From Subtercola sp. PAMC28395 (GTDB taxonomy: Bacteria; Actinomycetota; Actinomycetes; Actinomycetales; Microbacteriaceae): a stretch of DNA of 64,000 bases. A program made the position numbers and the translations under genes. Shown in pieces: positions 35,281-44,266 of the stretch (position 1 is the stretch's first letter; each line of letters starts with the position of its first letter). The stretch spans positions 1,798,001 to 1,862,000 of the forward strand of contig NZ_CP076547.1 in assembly GCF_018889995.1 (NCBI RefSeq), in the 5' to 3' direction. The notes beneath the pieces were generated by a model, which was not told where the DNA came from, ran no database searches, and saw only the letters and a list, made by a program, of their open reading frames with translations.

Positions 35281-36156
35281 ATGGCTGAACGCACTCCCTG
35301 GTCGCTTTCCGGAGCCCTTCGCGGCATGTTCGCGAAACGCACGATCGACGCCGAGACCTGGGACGACCTCGAAACCGCCCTCATCACGGCCGACTTCGGC
35401 ATCGACGTGACCGACCAGATCGTCGACGACCTGCGGGCCAAGGTCGCCCGGTACAGCACCACAGACCCCAAAGACCTGCAGCGGATGCTCCGCGAAACCC
35501 TCGAGGAACGCTTCTCCAAACTCGACTCCACCTTGAAGCTCACCGAGCGCCCGGCGGTCGTGCTCGTCGTCGGCGTCAACGGAGTCGGCAAGACCACGAC
35601 CATCGGCAAGTTCGCGAAGTTCCTCGCGAACTACAACCGCAGCGTGGTCGTCGGTGCGGCCGACACCTTCCGCGCCGCGGCCGTAGAGCAGGTCGCCACC
35701 TGGGCTGAGCGGGCAGGCGCGCAGATCGTGAGGCCGCAGCAGGAGGGGCAGGACCCTGCTTCGGTCGCCTTCCAGACCGTCGACTTCGCGAAGCGCAACA
35801 ACATCGAGATCGCCATCATCGACACCGCCGGCCGCCTGCAGACCAAGGGTGGGCTGATGGATGAGCTCACCAAGATCCGCCGGGTCATCGAGAAGCAGGC
35901 CCCCGTGTCGGAGGTGCTGCTCGTGCTCGACGCGACAACGGGCCAGAACGGCCTGCTGCAGGCCGAGGCGTTCATCCAGCACGCCGGCGTGACCGGGCTC
36001 GTGCTGACGAAGCTCGACGGCTCGGCCAAGGCCGGCTTCGTGCTCGCGGTGCAGGAGCGCACGGGCATCCCGATCAAGCTCATCGGCCAGGGCGAGGGCA
36101 TCAACGACCTCACCGGGTTCACGCCGCACGTCTTCGTGCAGAACCTGATTGGCTGA
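35281..36156 (+). CDS. ftsY: Signal recognition particle receptor FtsY
   Basis: This 291-residue GTPase has the N and G domains of FtsY: LETALITADFGIDVTDQIV, the P-loop GVNGVGKTTTIGKFA, GAADTFRAAAVEQ, IIDTAGRLQTKGGLMDEL and VLTKLDGSAKAGF. It receives SRP-ribosome complexes at the membrane together with Ffh, encoded about 110 bp downstream. The long acidic A domain of E. coli FtsY is absent, leaving essentially an NG-type protein. The ATG at 35281 is used. Confidence 0.97.
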   Translation: MAERTPWSLSGALRGMFAKRTIDAETWDDLETALITADFGIDVTDQIVDDLRAKVARYSTTDPKDLQRMLRETLEERFSKLDSTLKLTERPAVVLVVGVNGVGKTTTIGKFAKFLANYNRSVVVGAADTFRAAAVEQVATWAERAGAQIVRPQQEGQDPASVAFQTVDFAKRNNIEIAIIDTAGRLQTKGGLMDELTKIRRVIEKQAPVSEVLLVLDATTGQNGLLQAEAFIQHAGVTGLVLTKLDGSAKAGFVLAVQERTGIPIKLIGQGEGINDLTGFTPHVFVQNLIG

Positions 36157-36263
36157 AGCAAGCGGTCGGGAGCCTCTGCCGGGCATCCGTTCGCCGGGGG
36201 CGTGCGCTCGCGAGGCTGTTTTCGCAGCGAGGGCCCGGCGGGAGCGGTTAAGATTGTCGCACC

Positions 36264-37847
36264 ATGGCAACTTTCGGAACCCTTTCTGACCGCTTAGCGG
36301 ACACCTTTCGCAACCTCCGCACGAAGGGCAAGCTGAGCCCGGCCGACGTCGACGGCACCGTCCGCGAGATTCGCCGCGCCCTGCTCGATGCCGACGTGGC
36401 GCTCGACGTGGTCAAGGACTTCACCGGCAAGGTGCGCGAGCGCGCGCTCGGTGACGAGGTCAACAAGGCGCTGAACCCGGCCCAGCAGGTCGTGCAGATC
36501 GTCAACGAGGAGCTCATCGCGATTCTCGGCGGCGAGGCCCGGCGCATCAACTTCGCCAAGAAGCCGCCGACCATCATCATGCTCGCAGGGCTCCAGGGTG
36601 CCGGTAAGACGACCCTCGCCGGCAAGCTGGCGAAGTGGCTCGCGAAAGACAACCACACCCCGCTGCTCGTCGCGGCCGACCTCCAGCGCCCCAACGCCGT
36701 GCAGCAGCTGCAGGTCGTTGCAGGGCAGGCCGGGGTCGCGGTCTACGCTCCCGAGCCCGGCAACGGTGTCGGCAACCCGGTCAAGGTCGCCAAAGACTCG
36801 ATCAAGTGGGCCATCGACAAGCAGTACGACGTGGTCATCGTCGACACGGCCGGCCGCCTGGGTGTCGACGCCGACATGATGAAGCAGGCCGCAGACATCC
36901 GCAAGGCCGTCGACCCCGACGAAGTGCTCTTCGTGATCGACGCGATGATCGGGCAGGATGCTGTGGCCACAGCCAAGGCGTTCCAGGCCGGTGTCGACTT
37001 CACCGGTGTCGTGCTCACCAAACTCGACGGTGACGCCCGCGGTGGTGCGGCCCTGTCGGTCGCGTCGGTGACCGGTCGCCCGATCATCTTCGCGTCGACG
37101 GGCGAGTCGCTCGACGACTTCGAGCCGTTCTACCCCGACCGCATGGCGAGCCGCATTCTCGACCTCGGTGACATCCTGACCCTCATCGAGCAGGCACAGG
37201 GCGCCTTCGACGAAGAAGAGGCGATGAAGGTCGCGGAGAAGTTCCGCACCGACACGTTCACCCTCGAAGACTTCCTCGGCCAGATGCAGCAGCTGCGCGG
37301 GGCCGGGTCGCTCAAGAAGATGATCGGCATGCTGCCCGGTGCCGGGGCGATGAAGGAGCAGCTGGCCAACTTCGATGAGCGCGAAATCGTGCGCACTGAA
37401 GCGATCATCCAGTCGATGACCAAGGCAGAGCGGCAGAACCCGAAGCTCCTCAACGGCTCGCGCCGGGTGCGGATCGCGCGCGGTTCTGGCATGACGGTCA
37501 CCGACGTGAACCAGCTGGTGCAGCGCTTCGAGCAGGCCGCGAAGATGATGAAGACGGTTGCTCGCGGGGGAGTGCCACAGATTCCCGGAATGGGGCCGAT
37601 CCCCGGTGCCGGTTTCGGCGGCGGTCGCGGCAAGGTCCAGCAGAAGAAGAAGGGCTCGAAGTCGGGCAACCCGGCCAAGCGCGCCATCGAGAACGCGGCA
37701 TTGGCCTCGGGCGAGAAGCTGCCGGCTGCCGGTGCAAGCACGCCTGCTGGCTCAGGTTTCGGCCTGGGCAGCGGCGGTGCCGGTGCGGCCGCGGGCGGGC
37801 CGAGCGAGAAGGAACTCGAGTCGCTTCAGAAGTTCCTGCGCCGCTGA
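36264..37847 (+). CDS. ffh: Signal recognition particle protein Ffh (SRP54)
   Basis: This 527-residue protein has the SRP54 N domain, the G domain with GLQGAGKTTLAGKLAKWL, VDTAGRLGVDADMM and LTKLDGDARGGAALS, and a Met-rich M domain (QMQQLRGAGSLKKMIGMLPG, then RIARGSGMTVTDVNQLVQRF) for 4.5S RNA and signal-peptide binding. A Gly/Ala/Lys-rich tail of about 90 residues extends past the usual end. Ffh targets nascent membrane proteins to FtsY. The start is ATG. Confidence 0.97.
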   Translation: MATFGTLSDRLADTFRNLRTKGKLSPADVDGTVREIRRALLDADVALDVVKDFTGKVRERALGDEVNKALNPAQQVVQIVNEELIAILGGEARRINFAKKPPTIIMLAGLQGAGKTTLAGKLAKWLAKDNHTPLLVAADLQRPNAVQQLQVVAGQAGVAVYAPEPGNGVGNPVKVAKDSIKWAIDKQYDVVIVDTAGRLGVDADMMKQAADIRKAVDPDEVLFVIDAMIGQDAVATAKAFQAGVDFTGVVLTKLDGDARGGAALSVASVTGRPIIFASTGESLDDFEPFYPDRMASRILDLGDILTLIEQAQGAFDEEEAMKVAEKFRTDTFTLEDFLGQMQQLRGAGSLKKMIGMLPGAGAMKEQLANFDEREIVRTEAIIQSMTKAERQNPKLLNGSRRVRIARGSGMTVTDVNQLVQRFEQAAKMMKTVARGGVPQIPGMGPIPGAGFGGGRGKVQQKKKGSKSGNPAKRAIENAALASGEKLPAAGASTPAGSGFGLGSGGAGAAAGGPSEKELESLQKFLRR

Positions 37848-37937
37848 GCGGAGTCGTTCCTCCGTTGTCCGCGAACCAGGGAACGGGCATCCGAGATGTT
37901 CACGCGGGGTGTCTGTAGAGAGGCTTAGGCTTTCTGT

Positions 37938-38759
37938 ATGACCAACACGTTGACGCGGCCGATTCGAATCGGCGTCCAGATCGCTCCCCAGCACTCCACC
38001 TACACACAGATTCGCGACACGCTCACCTCGCTCGAAGAGCTAGGCGTCGACATCGCGTTCAACTGGGACCACTTCTACCCGCTCTCGGGTGACCCTGCCG
38101 GCCTGCACTTCGAAGGCTGGAGCATGCTCGCTGCCTGGGCAGAGCAGACGTCGACGATCGAGTTCGGCCCGCTCGTGACCTGCAACACGTACCGCAATCC
38201 TGACCTGCTCGCCGACATGGCACGCACGGTCGACCACATCTCGGCGAAGACCCCTGGCGCCGAGGGTCGACTCATCTTCGGCATCGGCTCCGGCTGGTTC
38301 GAGCGCGACTACGACGAATACGGCTACGAGTTCGGCACCGTCGGCCAGCGGCTGGATGCCCTTGCCGAAAGCCTCCCGCGCATCGAAGCCCGCTGGGCCA
38401 AACTGACGCCGCCCCCGACGCGCGACATCCCGGTGCTCATCGGCGGTGGCGGAGAGAAGAAGACGCTGCGTATCGTCGCCAAGCACGCCGACATCTGGCA
38501 CAGCTTCGCCGACACCGAGACGCTCGAGCGCAAGCTGGTCATCCTCCGTTCGCACTGCGAGGAGATCGGCCGCGACTTCGCAGAGATCGAGATCTCGACC
38601 GGAACCCGCCCACACACGCCGGGCGACTTCGACACGACCGACCTCGACGCGCAGGTCGAGCTCGGGGCGAGCCTCTTCACGCTCGGCATCACCGGCCCCG
38701 ACATCGACCTGTCGCCGATAGCCGACCTGCTCGCCTGGCGCGACGCCAAGAACGCGTAA
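37938..38759 (+). CDS. LLM-class F420-dependent oxidoreductase
   Basis: This 273-residue protein has the luciferase-like barrel: DIAFNWDHFYPL, ATC-like VTCNTYRNPDLLADMARTVDHIS, RLIFGIGSGWFERDYDEYG and IPVLIGGGGEKKTLRIVAKH. Actinobacterial members of this group use coenzyme F420 rather than FMN, but the cofactor is inferred from family and phylum. The substrate is unknown. It follows ffh with a 90-bp gap and converges on the GCS2-type ligase gene. Confidence 0.88.
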   Translation: MTNTLTRPIRIGVQIAPQHSTYTQIRDTLTSLEELGVDIAFNWDHFYPLSGDPAGLHFEGWSMLAAWAEQTSTIEFGPLVTCNTYRNPDLLADMARTVDHISAKTPGAEGRLIFGIGSGWFERDYDEYGYEFGTVGQRLDALAESLPRIEARWAKLTPPPTRDIPVLIGGGGEKKTLRIVAKHADIWHSFADTETLERKLVILRSHCEEIGRDFAEIEISTGTRPHTPGDFDTTDLDAQVELGASLFTLGITGPDIDLSPIADLLAWRDAKNA

Positions 38760-38833
38760 CTCGCGTCGGGCGCCGGCCGGACTGCCGACACGTCTATGAG
38801 TGAGTCACGATCGTCGGGCTGAGGCGCTGTCCC

Positions 38834-38895
38834 GTGAGGCCGCTGCGCCGTGGTGAGACGGGTCTGGCGGCCTCACCACGGCGTACGTGACTCGC
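38834..38895. repeat. 62-bp palindromic element, copy E3, between convergent genes
   Basis: It begins GTGAGGCCGCTGCGCCG like E1 and E2 and keeps CGGCG and GACTC at the matching distal positions. It adds a 12-bp perfect arm pair, CGCCGTGGTGAG with CTCACCACGGCG. It sits between the stops of the F420-type oxidoreductase and GCS2 genes, where it could act in termination. Confidence 0.65.
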
Positions 38896-38924
38896 GCGCG
38901 TCGTGTGTCTGTTCGATCGGGCGA

Positions 38925-40061
38925 TCAGCCGCCGAGGCCGTGCCGCAACTCGTGGGTCAGCGACGAGACCACCGCGTGCAGGCTGCCGCCGTTCTCGGCG
39001 GCGACCCGCAGCTGACGTTGGTAGCTGGCGCCGTGCTCGAGAATGAGGTTCACCTGGGCGAGCTCAGCCGAGCATCCGAGTTTCTCAGCAGTCGGGGCGA
39101 GAATCACCAGCAGATCGCGGATCTCGTCCGTGACCAGGCGCTCGTCTCCGGCCGGGTTCAGGATGATCTCCGCATCGAGCCCGTACCTCGCCGCGCGCCA
39201 CTTGTTCTCCCGCGTGAACCAGGGCTGCAGCGTCACGAGTTCGCGCCCGGCGTCGAGTTCGCCCGACATGTGGTCGACGAGGCACTGGATCAGCGCCGCC
39301 ACAGCGCCGATCTCCTGCGGGCTCGACAGCCCGTCGCAGGCACGCATCTCGACCGTGCCCCACTTCGGCGAGGGCCGGATGTCCCACCTCACCTCGGTGT
39401 AGTCGTCGATGATGCCGGTCACAGTCATGTCGGCGACGTACTGCTCGTACGCGGCCCATGTCGTGAACTGGTACGGCAGGCCGGCGGTGGGCAGCTGCTG
39501 GAACATCAGGGCCCGGTTCGACGCGTACCCCGTGTTGACCCCGCCCCAGAACGGGCTCGAGGCGCTCAGCGCCTGCAGGTGCGGGTAGTAGGTCAGAAGC
39601 CCGTCGAGCAGCGGCAGTACCTTGTCGCGCGACTCGACCCCCACGTGCACATGGATGCCCCAGATCATCATGTTGCGACCCCACCACTGGGTGCGGTCGA
39701 TGAGCCGGTGGTAGCGCTCCTTGTCGGTGACGGTCTGGTCGAACCACTGCGCGAAGGGGTGCGAGCCGGCGCACATGAGCTCGACGTCGAGGGGGTCGGT
39801 GATGGCGCGTACTTCGTCGAGCTGGCTGAGCAGATCATCCACTGCGTCGCCGATCGTGTGGTGCACCCGCGTCACGAGCTCGACCGTGTTCAGCAGCAGT
39901 TCGCCGGTGATCTGTGGATGCTCGGAGCCATCGCCCTGGCGGAGCGCCTCGAGTACCTCGCCGGCCACAGACACCAGGTCGCCCGAGCTCCGGTCGACGA
40001 GCGCGACCTCCCACTCGATGCCGACTGTGGAGCGCTCGGACTCTGCGAAGCTGATCTCCAT
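38925..40061 (-). CDS. YbdK-type glutamate--cysteine ligase (carboxylate-amine ligase)
   Basis: This 378-residue protein is a GCS2-family member: STVGIEWEVALVDR at the N-terminus, ELLLNTVELVT, GIHVHVGVESRDK and FTRENKWRAARYGLDAEI. Members couple glutamate to an amine, often cysteine, using ATP; in Actinobacteria they are usually annotated as YbdK carboxylate-amine ligases. Its in vivo product is uncertain because actinobacteria use mycothiol. It is the only minus-strand gene between ffh and rpsP. Confidence 0.9.
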   Translation of the reverse strand: MEISFAESERSTVGIEWEVALVDRSSGDLVSVAGEVLEALRQGDGSEHPQITGELLLNTVELVTRVHHTIGDAVDDLLSQLDEVRAITDPLDVELMCAGSHPFAQWFDQTVTDKERYHRLIDRTQWWGRNMMIWGIHVHVGVESRDKVLPLLDGLLTYYPHLQALSASSPFWGGVNTGYASNRALMFQQLPTAGLPYQFTTWAAYEQYVADMTVTGIIDDYTEVRWDIRPSPKWGTVEMRACDGLSSPQEIGAVAALIQCLVDHMSGELDAGRELVTLQPWFTRENKWRAARYGLDAEIILNPAGDERLVTDEIRDLLVILAPTAEKLGCSAELAQVNLILEHGASYQRQLRVAAENGGSLHAVVSSLTHELRHGLGG

Positions 40062-40332
40062 TGCTTAGCGCCCGCCCAACCTCTGGAGCCCCGCAGGTGC
40101 GCAACTCTGATGCGAATATCCTGACATGGATGCCCGCTACCTGTGGTATTTCGCAATATCGCCGGTTAATTACTCGTCAGGGCAAATATCTGACAGAATG
40201 GACAGTCGAGTCTGCCCCTGCCCGACCCTCTAATCAGGCGGTGCGCAGAACCTTAGAACTTATTCTTGGCCGAGTGTGCATCCCCACGCTCACGGCCGGC
40301 AGTTCGCCCCATAAAAATTACTCAGGAGAATT

Positions 40333-40758
40333 GTGGCTGTAAAGATCCGTTTGAAGCGCATGGGCAAGATCCGCGCTCCTTACTACCGTATTGTCGTCGC
40401 CGACTCGCGCACCAAGCGCGACGGCCGTGTCATCGAAGAAATCGGCAAGTACCACCCGACCGAGGAGCCCTCGTTCATCGAGGTCAAGAGCGATCGTGCC
40501 CAGTACTGGCTCGGCGTCGGCGCACAGCCGACCGAGCAGGTCGAGGCCATCCTCAAGCTCACCGGTGACTGGGGCAAGTTCAAGGGTGACCCCAACGCGG
40601 TTTCGACCGTTCGCGTGAAAGAGCCGAAGGCTGTTTTCGTCGCAGACGAGAAGAAGAAGCCCGTTCTTCGCCCCAAGGCCGAGGCGCCCGTCGCCGTCGC
40701 GCCCGTTGCCGCTGAGGTTTCGGCTGACGCCGAGGCCGCCGCGACCGACGAGGCGTAA
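40333..40758 (+). CDS. rpsP: 30S ribosomal protein S16
   Basis: This 141-residue protein has the S16 core ([30 protein letters not shown]) and an Ala/Val/Glu-rich C-terminal extension of roughly 50 residues, typical of some actinobacterial S16 proteins. The GTG start has AGGAGA upstream. S16 is needed for 30S assembly. It heads the khpA-rimM group; the 271-bp upstream gap should hold its promoter and a leader. Confidence 0.97.
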   Translation: MAVKIRLKRMGKIRAPYYRIVVADSRTKRDGRVIEEIGKYHPTEEPSFIEVKSDRAQYWLGVGAQPTEQVEAILKLTGDWGKFKGDPNAVSTVRVKEPKAVFVADEKKKPVLRPKAEAPVAVAPVAAEVSADAEAAATDEA

Positions 40759-40761
40759 GTC

Positions 40762-40998
40762 TTGCTCGCACCAGCTCTGCAGCACCTCGTCAAGGGCATC
40801 GTCGACAATCCCGACGACGTCCACGTCGTAGCGAAGAGTTCTCCGCGCGGTGAGGTGCTGGAGGTTCGAGTGAACCCCAGTGACCTCGGCCGCGTGATCG
40901 GTCGATCGGGTCGCACGGCGAAAGCCCTGCGCACCCTCGTTGCAGCGCTCGCCGATGGCAAGCGCGTTCGCGTTGACGTGGTTGATACCGATTTCTAA
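40762..40998 (+). CDS. khpA: KH-domain RNA-binding protein KhpA
   Basis: This 78-residue protein is a single KH domain with the nucleic-acid-binding loop GRSGR in LGRVIGRSGRTAKALRTLV. KhpA-type proteins bind RNA and affect cell division and RNA stability in Gram-positives. The start is TTG three bases after the rpsP stop. It overlaps rimM by 17 bases. Confidence 0.92.
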   Translation: MLAPALQHLVKGIVDNPDDVHVVAKSSPRGEVLEVRVNPSDLGRVIGRSGRTAKALRTLVAALADGKRVRVDVVDTDF

Positions 40999-41719
40999 GA
41001 ACGAGACACAACTGAGAGTCGGTCGCCTCACCAAAGCCCATGGGCTGAAGGGTGCGATCAAACTCGAGCTGTTCACCGACGACCCGGAACGACGTTTCGT
41101 TCCGGGCTCGGTGTTCACGCTGCAAGTCCCAACAACCTCTCCCTGGCACGGAAAGACCCTCGAACTGGCCGAACTGCGCTGGTACAACGGGCATCCGGTC
41201 GGCTTCTTCGTCGGTGTGCCCGACCGTACGGCGGCTGAATCGCTGGCCAAGGCGATCCTCTGGATCGACCACGACCTCGACGAGAAGACCGACGAAGAAG
41301 ATGCGTGGTTCGACCACCAGCTCGTCGGACTCGCTGTGGTGCGTGACGGCGTGCGCATCGGAACGATGACGCAGATCGATCACCTCGCGGCTCAGGACCT
41401 CCTGCACGTGCAGACGGAAACGGGCGAAGTGCTCGTGCCGTTCGTCAAGGCGATCGTCTCGGCGGTCGACATCGACGCGGGCACGCTGACGGTGACACCG
41501 CCGCCCGGCCTCTTCGAGGAGCTCCCGGCCGCCGATGACGCTTACATTTCTGGTGTTGGTGAAGCCGACGAAGAGTCCGATGGTGGAGATGACGCTGATC
41601 CCGATGATCGCGGCACCGACGGCGACATGCCGGACGCCGAGCTAGAACGAGCGGCCTCCGAGCCGACTCTCGATCGGCCCACGGACACCACACCCGAAAC
41701 GGGCGCGCCCACAGCCTGA
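40982..41719 (+). CDS. rimM: Ribosome maturation factor RimM
   Basis: The protein of about 245 residues has the RimM N-terminal barrel (LRVGRLTKAHGLKGAIKLEL, ELRWYNGHPVGFFVGV) and a PRC-barrel (FDHQLVGLAVV, VLVPFVKAIVSAVD). It helps 16S rRNA 3' domain and S19 assembly. A tail of about 65 residues rich in Asp and Glu follows the usual end at GLFEEL. The TTG at 40982 is the best in-frame start; it overlaps khpA. Normally trmD would follow directly, but a minus-strand gene and a DUF559 gene intervene. Confidence 0.92.
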   Translation: MIPISKNETQLRVGRLTKAHGLKGAIKLELFTDDPERRFVPGSVFTLQVPTTSPWHGKTLELAELRWYNGHPVGFFVGVPDRTAAESLAKAILWIDHDLDEKTDEEDAWFDHQLVGLAVVRDGVRIGTMTQIDHLAAQDLLHVQTETGEVLVPFVKAIVSAVDIDAGTLTVTPPPGLFEELPAADDAYISGVGEADEESDGGDDADPDDRGTDGDMPDAELERAASEPTLDRPTDTTPETGAPTA

Positions 41720-41722
41720 CGC

Positions 41723-42268
41723 TCAGGAGGATGCGAGCTTCGCCGCGAACGCGCGAACAGCCTCGCCGAACCGGTCTTCGGCCCGTGCCAAGACGCCCTC
41801 GGCCGTGCGCAGCTCGCAGCCGAAGTGCAGCTCGAGCCAGTGCGCGTACGCCGGATGCCCGGGCGAATCGTCGTGTAGTTCGTCTTGGGTCAGCCAGACG
41901 CGCTCTCTGCTGACGCCGATGCTTCTGTCCGCCGCGAGAAACCGCAAGAACTCAACGCTGTTCTCGGCAACCGGGTGCAGGCCGCCTTCGTCACCCAGCA
42001 CGACGACGGGCAGGTCGTCGGCAGCCCATCCGGGGATGCCCCTCAGTGCGTACTCGCTGCCGTCTTCGTTCGCCTGGCCGAATACCCTCAGGCGCGCGGC
42101 GAACTCGGCTGCGGTCGAGTACTGCCGCAGTCGGTGGTCGTTACGCCGGCAGAGCACGAAATCCTCAGCGTAGTATCCGTCGACCGTCAGGGCGAAGTGC
42201 GCGAGGGAAGCCAGGGCGTGGGGGACCGCGAGCGGTGCGAGGAGCTCCCGCAGGGCATGTGGTTCCAT
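41723..42268 (-). CDS. Hypothetical protein, possibly SUKH/SMI1-like
   Basis: I do not recognise this 181-residue acidic protein with confidence. The segment DDLPVVVLGDEGGLHPVAENSVEFLRFLA recalls the end of SMI1/KNR4 (SUKH) domains in pattern; residues before it mix Trp, Gly and Asp without clear motifs. SUKH proteins are often immunity proteins in toxin systems. No signal peptide or membrane helix is visible. It lies on the strand opposite to the ribosomal operon, between rimM and a repeat-flanked DUF559 gene, which suggests insertion into that operon. Confidence 0.5.
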   Translation of the reverse strand: MEPHALRELLAPLAVPHALASLAHFALTVDGYYAEDFVLCRRNDHRLRQYSTAAEFAARLRVFGQANEDGSEYALRGIPGWAADDLPVVVLGDEGGLHPVAENSVEFLRFLAADRSIGVSRERVWLTQDELHDDSPGHPAYAHWLELHFGCELRTAEGVLARAEDRFGEAVRAFAAKLASS

Positions 42269-42316
42269 GACGCCTTCTATTTCACCGAGGAAATGTCAGT
42301 GTAGTGAGCGGGGGCT

Positions 42317-42378
42317 GGGCGGCGCTGAACCGAACCTCGACGTAATTCACCGAGGTTGGGCTGAGGGCCGCCCATTCT
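42317..42378. repeat. 62-bp direct repeat A, upstream of the DUF559 gene
   Basis: It matches 43335-43396 at about 51 of 62 positions; the 3' 45 bases (42334-42378) match at 38. It also contains an AACCTCG...CGAGGTT inverted repeat with an 11-base loop. Confidence 0.75.
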
Positions 42379-42432
42379 TCTTTCCACAGATTCGAGCACG
42401 GCAGCCATGAGCCTCCACGGCTCGGGCATCCT

Positions 42433-43398
42433 GTGCAGATGTATCTCGAAGAGGCCGTGGCTCAGGCTGGCGGGGTTGCCAGCACAACGCACCTGGCCCT
42501 CCACGGTTTCACGACGGCGGATGCCCGGGCGGCCGTCGCGCGAGGCGCTCTGCTGCGAATTCGGCAGGGCTGGGTAGCGCTCCCAAGCGCGCCTGATGAC
42601 GTAGTTCGCGCGGTCAGGGTCGGCGGCCAGCTCACCTGCATCTCACTGCTGCGTCAGCTGGAGGTCTGGTGTCACGACGACCACCGGCTGCACGTCGCGG
42701 TCGGACGACACACCAGCCACCTATCGTCTCCGGATGCGCGGGGGCGGCCCCTTCAGCGAGCCAGAAATGTGGCTGTGCACCGCGTGCCCGACGCCCTCGG
42801 CCTCCGTGCTCACGTGGCCTGCGTTCCTATCGAGCTTGCCCTGCTCCAGCTCTTCGGCTGCCAGCTGCGAGACGACGCGATTGCGGCCTTGGATTCGGCA
42901 CTCAACCTGAAACTCACGACCCGTGCGCGCCTGGATGGGCTGGCCGTGTACTTTCCACAACGGTACCGGGCCGCAATCGCCCTTACCGACCCGAGGGCCC
43001 AATCCGGCCTCGAGACGAAGGCCCGCTTGCGGCTGAGGTCGCTGAACATCCCGTACCGCACGCAGGTGCACGTTCCTGTCGTCGGACTCGTCGATCTCGT
43101 GATCGGCGACAGAATCGTTCTCGAGCTCGATGGTGCACGATGGCACACCAGCGAGGCCGCCTTCTTCGAGGATCGGCGGCGCGACCTCATCCTGCATGAG
43201 CGGGAGTACACGGTCATCCGGTTGACCTACGCCCAGGTGATGTACGAGTGGCCCAGGGTCGAGCGGATGATCCGCGCCGCAGTGGAGCGCAACGAGCACC
43301 GCTGGAGCGCCCGACAACGTCGCCGTCTGCAAATGGGCGGCGGTGAATCAGACCTCGACGCATTTCACCGAGCGTCGGCTGAGGGCCGTCCAATCTGA
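42433..43398 (+). CDS. DUF559 (Vsr-like nuclease fold) protein with AbiEi-like N-terminus
   Basis: This 321-residue protein has an N-terminal AbiEi-antitoxin-like winged helix (residues about 5-60, EEAVAQAGGVASTTHL, ARGALLRIRQGWVAL) and a C-terminal DUF559 domain (about 195-285). The latter shows the PD-(D/E)XK-like elements ETKARLRLR, VDLVIGDRIVLELDG and a His/Glu/Asp-rich stretch after it. Such proteins are common in Microbacteriaceae and are presumed nucleases of unknown role. The gene is bracketed by 62-bp direct repeats, the second covering its own 3' end. A GTG at 42433 or ATG at 42439 can start it. Confidence 0.8.
   Translation: MQMYLEEAVAQAGGVASTTHLALHGFTTADARAAVARGALLRIRQGWVALPSAPDDVVRAVRVGGQLTCISLLRQLEVWCHDDHRLHVAVGRHTSHLSSPDARGRPLQRARNVAVHRVPDALGLRAHVACVPIELALLQLFGCQLRDDAIAALDSALNLKLTTRARLDGLAVYFPQRYRAAIALTDPRAQSGLETKARLRLRSLNIPYRTQVHVPVVGLVDLVIGDRIVLELDGARWHTSEAAFFEDRRRDLILHEREYTVIRLTYAQVMYEWPRVERMIRAAVERNEHRWSARQRRRLQMGGGESDLDAFHRASAEGRPI
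43335..43396. repeat. 62-bp direct repeat B, at the 3' end of the DUF559 gene
   Basis: This copy supplies the last 20 or so codons of the DUF559 protein and ends two bases before its stop ends. It is in direct orientation to copy A, 1018 bp apart. Confidence 0.75.
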
Positions 43399-43427
43399 GG
43401 TAGTGCGCATCAGGATAGGGTTTTGGG

Positions 43428-44258
43428 GTGCGCATCGACATCGTGACGATCTTTCCCGAGTACTTCGGTGCGCTCGACGTGTCACTGCTGGGGCGGGCGC
43501 GCGAAGACGGCATCCTCGACGTGAAGGTGCACGACCTCCGCGCCTTCACTCACGATCGGCACCGCACGGTAGACGACAAGCCGTATGGCGGAGGCGCCGG
43601 CATGGTGATGAAGCCGGAGCCGTGGGGAGAGGCGCTCGACGCGATCCTCGACCAGGTAGCCGCGCCAGGGGCGACCACCGATGCCGACGGAGATGCCAAC
43701 GCCGACGGCGACATCGTCGACCATGACGCGGCAAGCGTCGTCGGCACGGGCCTGTCAGCGGGGGCCGCGGATGCTCGGCCGCGCCACCGGCGTGAGACCG
43801 ACCCCATCGTCATCTTCCCGTCGCCGGCGGGCGAGGTGTTCACGCAGGCGATGGCACGCGAGTTGAGTGGGGCGTCACACATCGTGTTCGGGTGCGGCCG
43901 GTACGAGGGGATCGACCAGAGGGTGTTCGAGTATGCCGAGAGCCGGGCATCCGTGAGGCTCGTGAGCCTGGGCGACTATGTGCTCAACGGGGGAGAGGTC
44001 GCCGTGATGGCCATGATCGAGGCGATCGGGCGGCTGATTCCCGGGGTGATCGGCAACCCCGAAAGCCTCGTCGAGGAGTCGCACGAGGATGGGCTGCTCG
44101 AGTACCCGAGCTATACCAAGCCTGCCGAATGGCGGGGGTATGCGGTGCCGCCGGTGCTGACGAATGGCAACCACGGGGCGATCGCGGTGTGGCGCCGAGA
44201 GCAGCAGCTCGAGCGCACGCGGCGGGTCCGGCCCGACCTGCTGCCTCCAGCGCAGTGA
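43428..44258 (+). CDS. trmD: tRNA (guanine-N1-)-methyltransferase TrmD with insertion
   Basis: This 276-residue protein is Trm[32 protein letters not shown], the trefoil-knot AdoMet site [12 protein letters not shown] and [15 protein letters not shown], and [15 protein letters not shown]. It methylates G37 in tRNAs to prevent frameshifting. About 45 residues (80-125), rich in Asp, Ala and Gly, are inserted before IVIFPSPAG where most TrmDs have a short loop. The GTG start begins the family N-terminus. Confidence 0.96.
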   Translation: MRIDIVTIFPEYFGALDVSLLGRAREDGILDVKVHDLRAFTHDRHRTVDDKPYGGGAGMVMKPEPWGEALDAILDQVAAPGATTDADGDANADGDIVDHDAASVVGTGLSAGAADARPRHRRETDPIVIFPSPAGEVFTQAMARELSGASHIVFGCGRYEGIDQRVFEYAESRASVRLVSLGDYVLNGGEVAVMAMIEAIGRLIPGVIGNPESLVEESHEDGLLEYPSYTKPAEWRGYAVPPVLTNGNHGAIAVWRREQQLERTRRVRPDLLPPAQ

Positions 44259-44266
44259 CGCGCTGA

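Noticed and set aside
34333..36270. 645-residue minus-strand ORF opposite smc and ftsY
   Set aside because: It is antisense to two conserved genes and has a composition typical of shadow frames.
38850..40124. 424-residue plus-strand ORF opposite the GCS2 ligase
   Set aside because: The minus strand encodes a well-conserved ligase; the plus frame has no motif.
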